Positions 50,944-59,599 of a DNA stretch of 64,000 nucleotides are shown here, piece by piece. The stretch lies in assembly GCA_035550595.1 (NCBI GenBank), contig DASZOV010000138.1, forward strand, positions 1 to 64,000. The letters are read 5' to 3'. Under the pieces are notes generated by a model. It saw nothing but the letters and a program-made list of their open reading frames with translations, did no database searches and was not told where the DNA came from. This DNA is from CALFMR01 sp035550595 (lineage in GTDB: Bacteria; Acidobacteriota; Vicinamibacteria; Vicinamibacterales; SCN-69-37). The first letter of the stretch is position 1; every line of letters begins with the position of its first letter. The position numbers and the translations under genes were made by a program.

Positions 50944-51047
50944 GAATCGCGACGGGGCGATTCAAGTGGATAAACGTTTATTCGTTTACTGGTATTACAT
51001 ATCATACCAGTCGGCGCACTATAGTCGATTGCCGATTGGCGCGTCAA
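50944..51047 (-). promoter_or_regulatory. Promoter, operator and leader of the PVC-type gene / receptor 1 unit
   Basis: On the minus strand TTGACG (51047-51042) and TATAGT (51023-51018) are 18 bp apart. Just downstream is ACTGGTAT-N8-ATACCAGT (51011-50988), a perfect 8-bp inverted repeat. The leader then contains ATAAACGTTTAT and a GAATCGC-N6-GCGATTC hairpin (50963-50944). The operator overlaps the expected transcription start, so repression is likely. Nearly the same layout precedes receptor 2. Confidence 0.78.
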
Positions 51048-51175
51048 GCGACAAAGTCGTCGAAGAGAACCGACGGGATTGTCGGCGAATTTCCTCGTAT
51101 TTTGGGCTGATTGCGCGCGCATCGCCCTCGCGTGCCAGGACGGTTCGCGCCACGGATCGAAGGCGGGCCGTGACG

Positions 51176-51220
51176 TTCAGTGGTGTACCAATATTTCAGA
51201 AGAGAGACATAGAGGATGAA
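51176..51220. promoter_or_regulatory. Upstream element with TGGT-GT-ACCA site
   Basis: TTCAGTGGTGTACCAATA followed, 40 nt from its first base, by AGAGGATGAACCTT. The same box with the same 40-nt spacing is at 55340-55386. It lies about 129 bp upstream of the -35 of the PVC-type/receptor 1 promoter. It could be a second operator; a small rightward ORF (51216-51407) is judged unlikely to be real. Confidence 0.55.
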
Positions 51221-51308
51221 CCTTCTCGCGATTCACCACAGGCAGTGCGCACGCTCGTTCGGCGCCTGCCGAGGCGTCGACGAGCGTGCGCTCCAGGGGC
51301 GGCCGGGA

Positions 51309-51350
51309 GCCGCGGGAAGGGACACCGGCCGGCGTCCCGGGCCCCGCGGC
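51309..51350 (-). terminator. Hairpin after receptor gene 2
   Basis: An interrupted stem: outer CCGCGGG/CCCGCGG arms and an inner GGGACACCGG/CCGGCGTCCC arm with one mismatch. It lies 12 bp beyond the receptor 2 stop on the minus strand. It is GC-rich without a T-run. Confidence 0.6.
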
Positions 51351-51361
51351 CGGAGAGATCG

Positions 51362-54300
51362 TCAGAACGAGAAGCGAATCTGTGCCTGCACCGTGCGCGG
51401 CACCTGATAGCCGTTGGCGACGCCGAAGCCCGCGTTGCTCGGCAGCGATCGCGACGTGATCAGGTTGCCGTTCGCGTCGAAGGGCAGATTGAGCGGCGCG
51501 TCGGGCGCATTCGGATTGGCCAGCGTCATCGTCGTGTTCCGTCCCGTGATGCTCGCCTGATTGGGCGCATTGAACGCGTCGACACGCAGTTGGACCGAGC
51601 GGCTGCCGCCCAGACGGATGGTGCGGCTCAACGACAGATTGAGGACGCTCGAGAAGCACCCATCCAGATAGCCGACGCCGGAATCGAGCCCGACGCTGCC
51701 GACCGCCGGTCCAAGGAACGCGGCGGTGTTGAATTGCCGGAACCGGTCGTCGCTGCACCCAGCGCCGGGATCGCCGTTGATCCGCACGCGTGCCGCGTAG
51801 TCAGGCGACCCGGTGAGATTGATGCTCGATCCGTTGCTCTGGTAGCTGAAGCCCACGGTGTACGGACTGCCGGTCGACGCCGTCCAGATCCCGGCGATCT
51901 GCCAGTCATTGGCGACGACGGCCAACGCGCGCAGCACTTTCTGCTGGCTCGTGATCGTCGGCAGCGTCCACACGAAGTTCGTGTTCATCGTGTGCCGGAC
52001 GAGCGAGGCGTTCGTGCCGAGGAGCGCGTCGGCCTGCGCCTGATCGCTGCGGATCGTATAGGTGCCGTCGGCGTTGTGCTCGAGGCGAGGCGTGGTGTTC
52101 GTCGTGTTCGACAAGCCGATCGTGTCGACGAAGCCGAACGAGAGGCCGTGCGTGAACCGGCGCTGCAGCGAGATCTGGATCGAGTGGTACCAGCTCCAAC
52201 CGACGGCCGACAACTGGCGAATGGCACCGTAGCCCTGGATGGCGCGGAGCATGTTGGTCGAGACGGCCGTGGCGCCGGGAACGGCGCTCGGGGGAAGCGT
52301 CGGATCCTGGAACTCCGGGAGGAAGGCCGTCCCGAGATCGATGGCGTTGATGTTGACCGACTGCTGCGTGTCCCAGGCGTGCTGGCCGACGTACTCGACG
52401 TCGATCGTCGACGACAACGGCAGCGCGAGTTGGACGCCGCCGTTCCACTGCACGGACTTCGGCAGCGGCAGATCGTGCTGCACGTCGGAGATCGTGGGCG
52501 CGCCGTTCAAGAGCAGGCCGGTTGTGCCGAGCGTCTGCAACTGGCCGTATTGCACGGTGGTCTGCACGGTGGCCGGCGGGTTGGTGACCTGCTCGGACGC
52601 CGTGAACTGCGGTCGATCGAAAAAGAGGCCCGCGCCGCCACGCAGCACCACGCGCTGTTCGCCGGTGAGGTCGTAGGTCATGCCGAATCGCGGCTCGATG
52701 CCGACCGCCGGATAGGAGTACGTCGCCGCCGCGCCGGGCACGTAGATGCCGTTCAGCGGGTCGCCCGTGTCGGGGACGATCGTGCCGATGGCGAGCGCCG
52801 TGCTGGGACCGAGCAGCGCGCCCGTGAGCGGGTTCATGGCCTGGCGGTCGCGCCCCGAGCACGGATAGGCGCCGTTCGCGCAGCCGGCCGCGTAGAGGAG
52901 CGGCGCGTCGGCAGGCGAGTACTGATCGAGGATGAAACTGGACTCGTGGCCGCTCGCATCGTATTGCGCGGCCTGGTGCGCGAAGCGCAGGCCGTAGTCG
53001 AGCGTCAGCGCCTTGTTGACCTTCCAGTTGTCCTGCACGTACCACTCGGCGTTGTTGTAGATGTACCGGCCCTCGACGTACGACGAGGCCTGGCTGTACG
53101 AGTCGAAGATGCCGAGCACGGCGTTCGCGTAGCCGAACGAGGTGTCGAACGGGTTGTTCGTGTCATTCGCGAAGTTCAGCGTGCCGAAGAACGGATTGCT
53201 GTTGTCCTGCTCCTTCTTCACGCTGTGCGTGTTGTAGAAGCCCGCCTTGAGCGTATGGGCGCCGGCGACTTTCGTGAGACTCACCGAGACGTCCTGCGTC
53301 GGGTTCGTGTTCAGGAAGCCGGGGAAGAGGATGCTCGGCGGCGCGTTGGCCACGCGGTTGCCCCACTGGAACGTCGGCGCCTTGAGGATCCGCGTGCCGT
53401 CCCAGAACGGGGGATTGAGCCCATTCAGAATTTCGTACGCGTACGAGCTGTGATCGAGGACCGTCGCGTCTGGAAAGAGCAATGGCAGATCGCCCAGGCC
53501 CGCGTTGTTCATGTTCGAGATGTCATTGGTGGGGATGCCACTCTGGCAGAAGACCGGCGCCCCGCCTCGCAGCGCGCATCCCGCTTCCTCGTTCGTGCTG
53601 TGGCCGTAGGTGACCTCGAAGAACGTCGTCGGACTGAAGCTGTAGTCCACGGTCGTCGCGAGCGTCGAGACGATGGGGCGTGGCTGGATCGTGTCGTTGA
53701 AGCCCGGCAGCGTGCCGAGAATCACCTGCGCACGCTGATCCCAGGCCGCGTACTTCACCGAGGCCCGGAGCGCCGGCTTCGGTTGATAGTCAATCTTGAT
53801 GACGGGCTGATACGCCAACAGGTGCTGGACGGGCGCCGTGATCTGGTAGTTGTAGGGCAGGCCGGCGCCGTCCATGTTCGGCAGCGGATATTGATTGAGG
53901 ACCGCGATGCCCGGCGCGTAGAGCCGGTTCGCCGGCACGCGGCCGAGGACGCCGCCGTCGGCGAAACACCCGGCCGTGTTGCTCGCCGAACACGGCGCGG
54001 CGAGCGTCGGATCCTTGATGTACGGATAGCGATTGCCGAGGTTGTCGTAGGACTGCGAGAAGTCGCCCGCGCGTTCGAGCGCCGTGGGCATCCGGAAGCG
54101 CCGCGTGTTGCCTCCTGAAGTGAGCGGCTGGAATTCGTGCGCGTAAAAGAAGAAGAGCTTGTTGTTGCCACCGGGTTTGCCGACCGGTCCGCCAATCGAG
54201 TAGCCCCACTCGCGGGACTTCGAGACCGGTTTCGGGTTGCCGTTGAGGATGTTGGTCTTGCTGTTGGCGCCCCAGTCCGAGTTGTTCTCGACGTCGTAGA

Positions 54301-55027
54301 GTGATCCGTGGAACTGGTTCGTGCCGCTCTTGGTGACAGCCGTCATCTGCAGGCCGCTCGATCGTCCATACTCCGCTTGATAGTTCGACGTCAGCACCTT
54401 CACTTCCGCGATCGACTCGACGTTGACCTGCATCAGCAGGCGGTTGCTGCCTGTGTCGAGCGTCGAGACGCCGTCCATCATGAAGTTGCTGTCGCCGCCA
54501 CCGCCGATGCGGCTCGTGCCGCTCACGCCGGGCGCGAGCGAGGCCAGCGCGTCGAAGCTGCGCGTGGCGATGGGCAGGTTCTGGACGGCATCCGGCTGCA
54601 CGGTGAAGGACCGCTCGCCGGACGTCGCCTGGATGAGCGGCGCTTCGCCGGTGACGTCGACGACTTCCTGCACGCCGCCGACGTCGAGCGTGAGCCGGCC
54701 AACCGACGTGCGCGATCCGGCGTTGACCGTGATGCCCGACCGGTTCAACGTCTTGAAGCCCGACATCACGACCTCGATCGTGTACGTGTCGGCTGGCGTA
54801 TTCGGCACGACGAAATCGCCGGTTTCGTTCGTGACGACGACCGGGGACTTCGTGCCCTTGGTGGCGCTCACGAGCGTCACCGAGGCGCCGGGCAGGGCCC
54901 CGCCCTGCGCGTCCGTGATCGTGCCGACGACCGAACCGGTCGTGATCTGCGCGTTGACCGGCGCCGCCATCGTCGCGATACCGACGAGGGCGACCGCGAG
55001 GACGGTTCTTCCACGCGTCCACGTCAT
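51362..55027 (-). CDS. Oar-like TonB-dependent receptor 2
   Basis: The 1,221-residue outer-membrane receptor has a signal peptide ending P-V-N-A-Q, a carboxypeptidase-regulatory-like domain, a plug (N-L-P-I-A-T-R-S-F-D-A-L-A-S-L-A-P-G-V; N-F-M-M-D-G-V-S-T-L-D) and a beta barrel ending R-F-S-F. Its first ~110 mature residues match receptor 1 almost exactly, also at DNA level (47700-48000 against 54650-54960), but its barrel is clearly divergent. The ATG at 55027 follows GGAGG and overlaps the stop of a 23-codon leader ORF (ATGA). It has its own operator-bearing promoter. Confidence 0.92.
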   Translation of the reverse strand: MTWTRGRTVLAVALVGIATMAAPVNAQITTGSVVGTITDAQGGALPGASVTLVSATKGTKSPVVVTNETGDFVVPNTPADTYTIEVVMSGFKTLNRSGITVNAGSRTSVGRLTLDVGGVQEVVDVTGEAPLIQATSGERSFTVQPDAVQNLPIATRSFDALASLAPGVSGTSRIGGGGDSNFMMDGVSTLDTGSNRLLMQVNVESIAEVKVLTSNYQAEYGRSSGLQMTAVTKSGTNQFHGSLYDVENNSDWGANSKTNILNGNPKPVSKSREWGYSIGGPVGKPGGNNKLFFFYAHEFQPLTSGGNTRRFRMPTALERAGDFSQSYDNLGNRYPYIKDPTLAAPCSASNTAGCFADGGVLGRVPANRLYAPGIAVLNQYPLPNMDGAGLPYNYQITAPVQHLLAYQPVIKIDYQPKPALRASVKYAAWDQRAQVILGTLPGFNDTIQPRPIVSTLATTVDYSFSPTTFFEVTYGHSTNEEAGCALRGGAPVFCQSGIPTNDISNMNNAGLGDLPLLFPDATVLDHSSYAYEILNGLNPPFWDGTRILKAPTFQWGNRVANAPPSILFPGFLNTNPTQDVSVSLTKVAGAHTLKAGFYNTHSVKKEQDNSNPFFGTLNFANDTNNPFDTSFGYANAVLGIFDSYSQASSYVEGRYIYNNAEWYVQDNWKVNKALTLDYGLRFAHQAAQYDASGHESSFILDQYSPADAPLLYAAGCANGAYPCSGRDRQAMNPLTGALLGPSTALAIGTIVPDTGDPLNGIYVPGAAATYSYPAVGIEPRFGMTYDLTGEQRVVLRGGAGLFFDRPQFTASEQVTNPPATVQTTVQYGQLQTLGTTGLLLNGAPTISDVQHDLPLPKSVQWNGGVQLALPLSSTIDVEYVGQHAWDTQQSVNINAIDLGTAFLPEFQDPTLPPSAVPGATAVSTNMLRAIQGYGAIRQLSAVGWSWYHSIQISLQRRFTHGLSFGFVDTIGLSNTTNTTPRLEHNADGTYTIRSDQAQADALLGTNASLVRHTMNTNFVWTLPTITSQQKVLRALAVVANDWQIAGIWTASTGSPYTVGFSYQSNGSSINLTGSPDYAARVRINGDPGAGCSDDRFRQFNTAAFLGPAVGSVGLDSGVGYLDGCFSSVLNLSLSRTIRLGGSRSVQLRVDAFNAPNQASITGRNTTMTLANPNAPDAPLNLPFDANGNLITSRSLPSNAGFGVANGYQVPRTVQAQIRFSF

Positions 55028-55095
55028 GGGGCCTCCTGCAGGTCTCGCGGCGTTCCCATGGCGTCGTTTGCAACGGTCGATGCACGGCACGTCAC
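55024..55095 (-). CDS. 23-residue leader ORF in front of receptor 2
   Basis: A GTG at 55095 preceded by GAGGCCCCC opens 23 codons (V-T-C-R-A-S-T-V…L-Q-E-A-P) whose TGA overlaps the receptor ATG. The sequence before and at the GTG matches the region before the GTG start of the second PVC-type gene (GAGGTCCCT-GTGACG). It is probably a relic of that start and may couple translation. Confidence 0.35.
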   Translation of the reverse strand: MTCRASTVANDAMGTPRDLQEAP

Positions 55096-55115
55096 GGGGG
55101 CCTCGAAACGCGAGG

Positions 55116-55216
55116 GAATCGCGGATGCGATTCGAGTGGATTAACTATGAGTCGTTAACTGGTATGACATATCATACCAATCGGCGAACTATAGTGGATC
55201 GCGACTGGGCCGTCAA
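55116..55216 (-). promoter_or_regulatory. Promoter, operator and leader of receptor 2
   Basis: On the minus strand TTGACG (55216-55211) and TATAGT (55093+100, i.e. 55193-55188) are 17 bp apart. Then comes TGGTATGA-N4-TCATACCA (55179-55160), a perfect 8-bp inverted repeat, and a leader hairpin GAATCGC-N4-GCGATTC (55133-55116). About 22 of 24 operator bases match the one at 50988-51011. Confidence 0.8.
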
Positions 55217-55339
55217 GCGCGGAGGTTGTCGCAGGTTGTCGCGCCTGATGTTGAAAATAGACGGTAATTTGCGCTGAATACTGCTCGATGACGCGCCACG
55301 GTTCCTTGCCTGACAGGGGCGGAGCAGCGGACCAAAATA

Positions 55340-55386
55340 TTCAGTGGTGTGCCAATACTTTAATTTGCTTTGAAAGAGGATGAACC
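55340..55386. promoter_or_regulatory. Upstream element with TGGT-GT-GCCA site
   Basis: This is the second copy of the element at 51176-51220: TTCAGTGGTGTGCCAATA, then AGAGGATGAACCTT starting after the same distance. It lies about 124 bp upstream of the receptor 2 -35 box. Confidence 0.55.
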
Positions 55387-55395
55387 TTGTGGCGT

Positions 55396-55434
55396 GCTGC
55401 GGGCGGGCACGCCGGTCGGCGGCCCGCCCGCAGC
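55396..55434 (-). terminator. Hairpin after receptor gene 3
   Basis: A perfect 13-bp stem (GCTGCGGGCGGGC at 55396-55408, complement at 55422-55434) with a 13-nt loop, 12 bp beyond the receptor 3 stop on the minus strand. Confidence 0.72.
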
Positions 55435-55445
55435 CGGAGGGACGA

Positions 55446-58400
55446 TCAGAACGAGAGGCGGATCTGGGCTTGAATCGTGCGCGGATCCTGCCATCCGTTG
55501 GCCATGCCGAAGCCCGCGTTGCTCGGCTTCGATCGCGACGACACGAGATTGCCGTCCGCGTCGTACGGCAGATTGACGGGCGTCGTCGAGGCGGTCGGGT
55601 TGGCGAGCGTCATCGACGTGTTGCGGCCCGTGATCTCGGCGCTGTTGGGCGCGTTGAAGATGTCGAGCCGGAACTGCGCGCTGCGACCGCCGCCGAGCCG
55701 AATCGTACGAGCGATGGCGAGGTCGAGCACGCTCGAGGCGCAGCCCTGCAGATACCCGTTGCCCGATTCGAGGCCGACGCTGCCGGGCAGCGGACCGGCG
55801 AACGCCGCCACGTCGAACTGCCGGTAGATGTCATCGCTGCAGCCCGCACCCGGATCGCCGACGAGCCGCACGCGCGCGCCGTAGTCGGGCGACCCGGTGA
55901 GGTTCACGTTGCCGCCGTTGCTCTGGTACGAGTAGCCGACGGTGTAGTAGCCAGCCGTCGACGCCGTCCAGATCCCCGACAACTGCCAGTCGTTGATGAT
56001 GTAGCTCAACACGCGCAAGCCCGACCGATCGGTCTGGAGCGTCGGCAGTTGCCAGACGAAGTTGGCCTTGAGGATGTGCGTCTGCGGATGGTTGTCGCCG
56101 AGCAGATCCTGCGCTTCGCCCTGATCGGCGCGCGTCGTGTACGTGCCGTCGGGGTTGTGCTCGAGGCGCAGGCCGACGTTGCTGTGGTCGTACAGTCCGA
56201 TCGTGTCGTTGAAACCGAACGACAGGCCGTGCACGAAACGCCGCTGGAACGAGAGCTGGATCGAGTGATACGTGCGCCAGCCGATGGCCTGGTTGCTCGA
56301 GATCGATCCGTAGCCCTGATAGGGCCTCATCAGGTTCGTGGTCACGGCCGTGGCGCCAGGCGTCGTGCTCGGCTTGAGCGTCGGATCCTGGTACTGATCC
56401 AGATATGCCGTGCCGAAGTCGACGGCGTTGATGTTCACGCCGGTGACGATGTTGTAGCCGTGCTGGCCGACGTAAGAGACGTCGAGTGTCGTGCTCCACG
56501 GCAGCGCCATCTGCGCGCCCGCATTCCATTGCGCCGACGAAGGCAACGGGCTGTCGTACTGGAAGACGTTCAGCGACGGCGCCGCGGTCGTCGTCAGGCC
56601 TCCGGATCCGAGGCTCTGCAACTGGCCGTACTGCACCGTGACGGCACCGGAGAACGGCGGATTCGCCGCTTGTGCGAAGACGGAGTTGCCACTCGGCCGA
56701 TCGAAGAACAGTCCACCGCCGCCGCGCACGACGAGTCGCTGCGTGCCGGTCACGTCATAGGCCAGGCCGAAGCGCGGTCCAACGGCCACGGCCGGCCACG
56801 TGTAGGTCGTCTTCGCGATGCCCTGACCAGCCACGAACAAGCCGTTCGCTTCGTCACCCGAGTTGGGCACGATCGTCCCGATCGCGAGCGCGGTGTTCGG
56901 TCCAAGCAGTTCGCCGGTGACCGGGTTGAGCGCCTGTCGCGCGCTGCCCGAGCACGGGTAGCTGTCGTTTGCGCAACCTGGCAGATAGAGCGCCGGCGCG
57001 GCCGACGGCTGCCATTTGTCGACGAGGAAGTTCGACGTCTGGCCGAGCTCGTCGTACTGCGGCTGCTGGTGGACGAACCGCAAGCCGTAGTCGAGTGTCA
57101 GTCGATCGGTGAGCTTCCAGTTGTCTTGCGCGAACCACTCGGCGTTGTTGTAGACCCAGTTGCCTTCGATGTAGGCCGGCGCCTGCTGATACGAATCGAA
57201 GATGCCGAGCGCGGCATTGGCGAAGCCGTACTGCGCGTCGATGGGGTTGTTCGTGTCGTTCGAGAAGTTGATCGACCCGAGCGCGTTGTTGTTGGCCTGC
57301 TGCGCCTTGTAGCTGTGCTGGTTGTAGAAGCCCACCTTGATCGTGTGCCGGCCCGCGATCTTCGTCAGGTTCACCGCGAGGTCGTGCGTCGAGATCGTGT
57401 TCAGGTAGCCGGGGAAGCCGAGATTGGGCGGCGCGTACGGCGAGCTCGACGTGGTGATGCGATTGCCCCACGAAAAGCTCGGCGGCAGGAGCAGGCGCGA
57501 GCCGTCCCAGATCGGCGGGTTGACCTTGTTCAACACGCGATACGCGTAGTAGTCGGGATCGATGACGGTCGCATCCGGGAAGATGTACGGCAGACCGCCC
57601 AGCCCGATGTTGTTGCGATTCGACGTCGGGTTCATCTGCAGCGCGCTCTGGCAGAACTGCGGTGATCCGCCGACGAGCGCGCACCCGGCCTCTTCTGCGA
57701 AGCTGTGGCCGTAGGTGCCTTCGAGGAACATCGTCGGCGAGATCGTGTAGTCGATCGTCGCCGCGTCCGTGTAGACGACAGGGTTCTGCTGTTGGGTATC
57801 GTTGAACCCGGGAATGGAGCCGAGGATGGTGCGATCGGCCTGGCCGTAGGCGGCGTACTTGAAGCTCGCGCGCAGCGCCGACCACGGCTGGTAATCGAGC
57901 TTGACGACCGGCTGCCAGCCCGTCAGTTTCTGCGTCGCGCTTTGCGTCACGTAGTTGTAGGCGAGCCCCGTGCCGTCGATGTTCGGCGTTGGCCACATGT
58001 TGAGGATGTTCAACCCGGTCTGGTACAGCCGATCGGCCGGAATGCGGCCGAGCACGCCGCCATCGGCGAAGCACGCCGACTGATCCGACGCGCTGCACGC
58101 GCCAGGCTTCGACGCGTCGCGGATGTACGGATACAGATTGCCGAGGTTGTCGTAGGTCTGCGAGAAGTCGCCCTGGCGCTCGAGCACGGTCGGCATCCGC
58201 CACCGCTGCGTGTTGCCGCCCGTCGTGCGCGGGTTGAACTCCTGCGTGTAATAAAAGAAAAGCTTGTTGGTGCCGCCGGGCTTGCCGACCGGACCGCCGA
58301 TTGAATAGCCCCAGTCGCGTTGTTTCGACACGCCCTTCGGGTCGCCGTTGAGGATGTTGCGCTCGCTGTTGGCGTTCCAGTCGGAGTTGCGTTCGACGTC

Positions 58401-59147
58401 GTACAGCGATCCGTGGAAGTGGTTCGATCCGCTCTTCGTGATGGCCGCCACCTGCAGGCCGCTCGACCGGCCGTATTCCGCTTGGTAGTTGGACGTCAGC
58501 ACTTTCACTTCGGCGATCGACTCGACGTTCACCTTCATCACGAGTCGATTGCTGCCGGTGTCCATCGTCGAGACGCCGTCCATCATGAAGTTGTTGTCGC
58601 TGCCGCCGGTCGACGCCGTGTCGCCGACGCGGTTCGTGCCGCTGACGCCGGGCGTGAGCGAGATGAGCGCGTCGAAGCTCCGTGAGGCGATGGGCAGATT
58701 CTCGACGGCCTCGGTCGTGACCGTCATCGATCGCTCACCGCTCGTCGTCTGGATGGTCGGGACTTCGCTCGTCACGTTCACGACTTCGGTCGCGCCGCCG
58801 ACCTCGAGCGTCAGCGTGCCGAGCGCCACGCGCGAGCCGGCGTCCACCTGGACGCCCGTGTGCTTGAGCGTCTTGAAGGCGGACATCTCGACCTGCACGG
58901 TGTAGGTGTCAGGGGCGACGTTCGGAAACACGAAGTCGCCCGTGCCGTTGGTGACGACGGGTGTCGAGGTGGTGCCCTTGGTTTCACTGGTCAAGGTGAT
59001 CGTCGCACCCGGGATCACACCTCCCGTGGTGTCTTTGACGGTGCCGCTGAGCGTGCTCGTCGCGACCTGTCCCCAGGCGGGACTCGACCACGCAGCGAGC
59101 ACGAGGGAAAGGCCGACGACGACTGTCTTGAGCCTGACTCGTTCCAT
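55446..59147 (-). CDS. Oar-like TonB-dependent receptor 3
   Basis: The 1,233-residue outer-membrane receptor has a signal peptide ending P-A-W-G-Q. The carboxypeptidase-regulatory-like domain differs from those of receptors 1 and 2 (D-T-T-G-G-V-I-P-G-A-T-I-T-L; G-D-F-V-F-P-N-V-A-P-D-T-Y-T-V-Q-V). The plug (N-L-P-I-A-S-R-S-F-D-A-L-I-S) and barrel, ending R-L-S-F, are nearly identical to receptor 1 from about T-T-S-G-E-R-S-M-T-V onward. The ATG at 59147 follows GGAGG. It has its own promoter and a long leader. The ligand is unknown; very similar barrels imply the same or a similar ligand as receptor 1. Confidence 0.92.
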   Translation of the reverse strand: MERVRLKTVVVGLSLVLAAWSSPAWGQVATSTLSGTVKDTTGGVIPGATITLTSETKGTTSTPVVTNGTGDFVFPNVAPDTYTVQVEMSAFKTLKHTGVQVDAGSRVALGTLTLEVGGATEVVNVTSEVPTIQTTSGERSMTVTTEAVENLPIASRSFDALISLTPGVSGTNRVGDTASTGGSDNNFMMDGVSTMDTGSNRLVMKVNVESIAEVKVLTSNYQAEYGRSSGLQVAAITKSGSNHFHGSLYDVERNSDWNANSERNILNGDPKGVSKQRDWGYSIGGPVGKPGGTNKLFFYYTQEFNPRTTGGNTQRWRMPTVLERQGDFSQTYDNLGNLYPYIRDASKPGACSASDQSACFADGGVLGRIPADRLYQTGLNILNMWPTPNIDGTGLAYNYVTQSATQKLTGWQPVVKLDYQPWSALRASFKYAAYGQADRTILGSIPGFNDTQQQNPVVYTDAATIDYTISPTMFLEGTYGHSFAEEAGCALVGGSPQFCQSALQMNPTSNRNNIGLGGLPYIFPDATVIDPDYYAYRVLNKVNPPIWDGSRLLLPPSFSWGNRITTSSSPYAPPNLGFPGYLNTISTHDLAVNLTKIAGRHTIKVGFYNQHSYKAQQANNNALGSINFSNDTNNPIDAQYGFANAALGIFDSYQQAPAYIEGNWVYNNAEWFAQDNWKLTDRLTLDYGLRFVHQQPQYDELGQTSNFLVDKWQPSAAPALYLPGCANDSYPCSGSARQALNPVTGELLGPNTALAIGTIVPNSGDEANGLFVAGQGIAKTTYTWPAVAVGPRFGLAYDVTGTQRLVVRGGGGLFFDRPSGNSVFAQAANPPFSGAVTVQYGQLQSLGSGGLTTTAAPSLNVFQYDSPLPSSAQWNAGAQMALPWSTTLDVSYVGQHGYNIVTGVNINAVDFGTAYLDQYQDPTLKPSTTPGATAVTTNLMRPYQGYGSISSNQAIGWRTYHSIQLSFQRRFVHGLSFGFNDTIGLYDHSNVGLRLEHNPDGTYTTRADQGEAQDLLGDNHPQTHILKANFVWQLPTLQTDRSGLRVLSYIINDWQLSGIWTASTAGYYTVGYSYQSNGGNVNLTGSPDYGARVRLVGDPGAGCSDDIYRQFDVAAFAGPLPGSVGLESGNGYLQGCASSVLDLAIARTIRLGGGRSAQFRLDIFNAPNSAEITGRNTSMTLANPTASTTPVNLPYDADGNLVSSRSKPSNAGFGMANGWQDPRTIQAQIRLSF

Positions 59148-59177
59148 GTACCGTTCCTCCGGTGGTGCCGAACCGCA

Positions 59178-59294
59178 GGGTGACGGGCCTGCCCGACATC
59201 GCCGGGAGGAGAGGAGTCCCGCGCGACCGGGCAGGAGAAGGGATGGTCGTGCGCGGCGGAATGCCGCCGGGATGCCGCGACAGGCCCGTCACCC
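59178..59294 (-). promoter_or_regulatory. Leader of receptor 3 with 14-bp inverted repeat
   Basis: GGGTGACGGGCCTG at 59178-59191 and its exact complement at 59281-59294 enclose an 89-nt loop that contains smaller GC hairpins (for example GGCGG-AATG-CCGCC near 59256). The structure fills most of the roughly 180-nt leader. Confidence 0.6.
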
Positions 59295-59313
59295 AGTGAC
59301 TAGGTGGAATGAG

Positions 59314-59364
59314 ACTGATAATACCAGTTCGTCGGCATTGTACATAAAGTCGACCATCGTGCAA
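59314..59364 (-). promoter_or_regulatory. Promoter and operator of receptor 3
   Basis: On the minus strand TTGCAC (59364-59359) and TACAAT (59342-59337) are 16 bp apart. ACTGGTA-T-TATCAGT (59328-59314), an imperfect palindrome with one mismatch, lies just downstream, in the same place as the operators of receptors 2 and 4. Confidence 0.7.
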
Positions 59365-59559
59365 GGCGCCAGTCGCCTAGACGAAAAATGGCCTGATTTT
59401 TAGTGCATTCGGCGTGAGATCTGTTGCAGGTCTCAGCACCTATGAGGCGATATCAGTCAAAGTGGTCTGATGAGACTTGGTCGAAACGTCGAGATCGAGA
59501 TGACGCGGGGTGTGACGAGACGCTGTGAAAGAGACGTGATCGGCCGGGCGAAACGACAG

Positions 59560-59591
59560 GACGGGACTCCGGCGCGTGCCGGAGTCCCGTC
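59560..59591 (-). terminator. Terminator hairpin after receptor gene 4
   Basis: A perfect 14-bp stem (59560-59573 with 59578-59591, GACGGGACTCCGGC arm) with a GCGT loop, 9 bp beyond the receptor 4 stop on the minus strand, followed by TCGTTTCG. Confidence 0.78.
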
Positions 59592-59599
59592 GCGATCGG

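Noticed and set aside
50925..51122. Longer start for the second PVC-type gene
   Set aside because: The extra residues would be encoded by the promoter, operator and leader hairpin; the GTG at 50924 gives a signal peptide and has GAGGT before it.
51216..51407. Small rightward ORF M-N-L-L-A-I after the conserved AGAGG box
   Set aside because: It runs antisense into the receptor 2 end, the AGAGG is too close to the ATG, and the counterpart at 55380 encodes an unrelated peptide.
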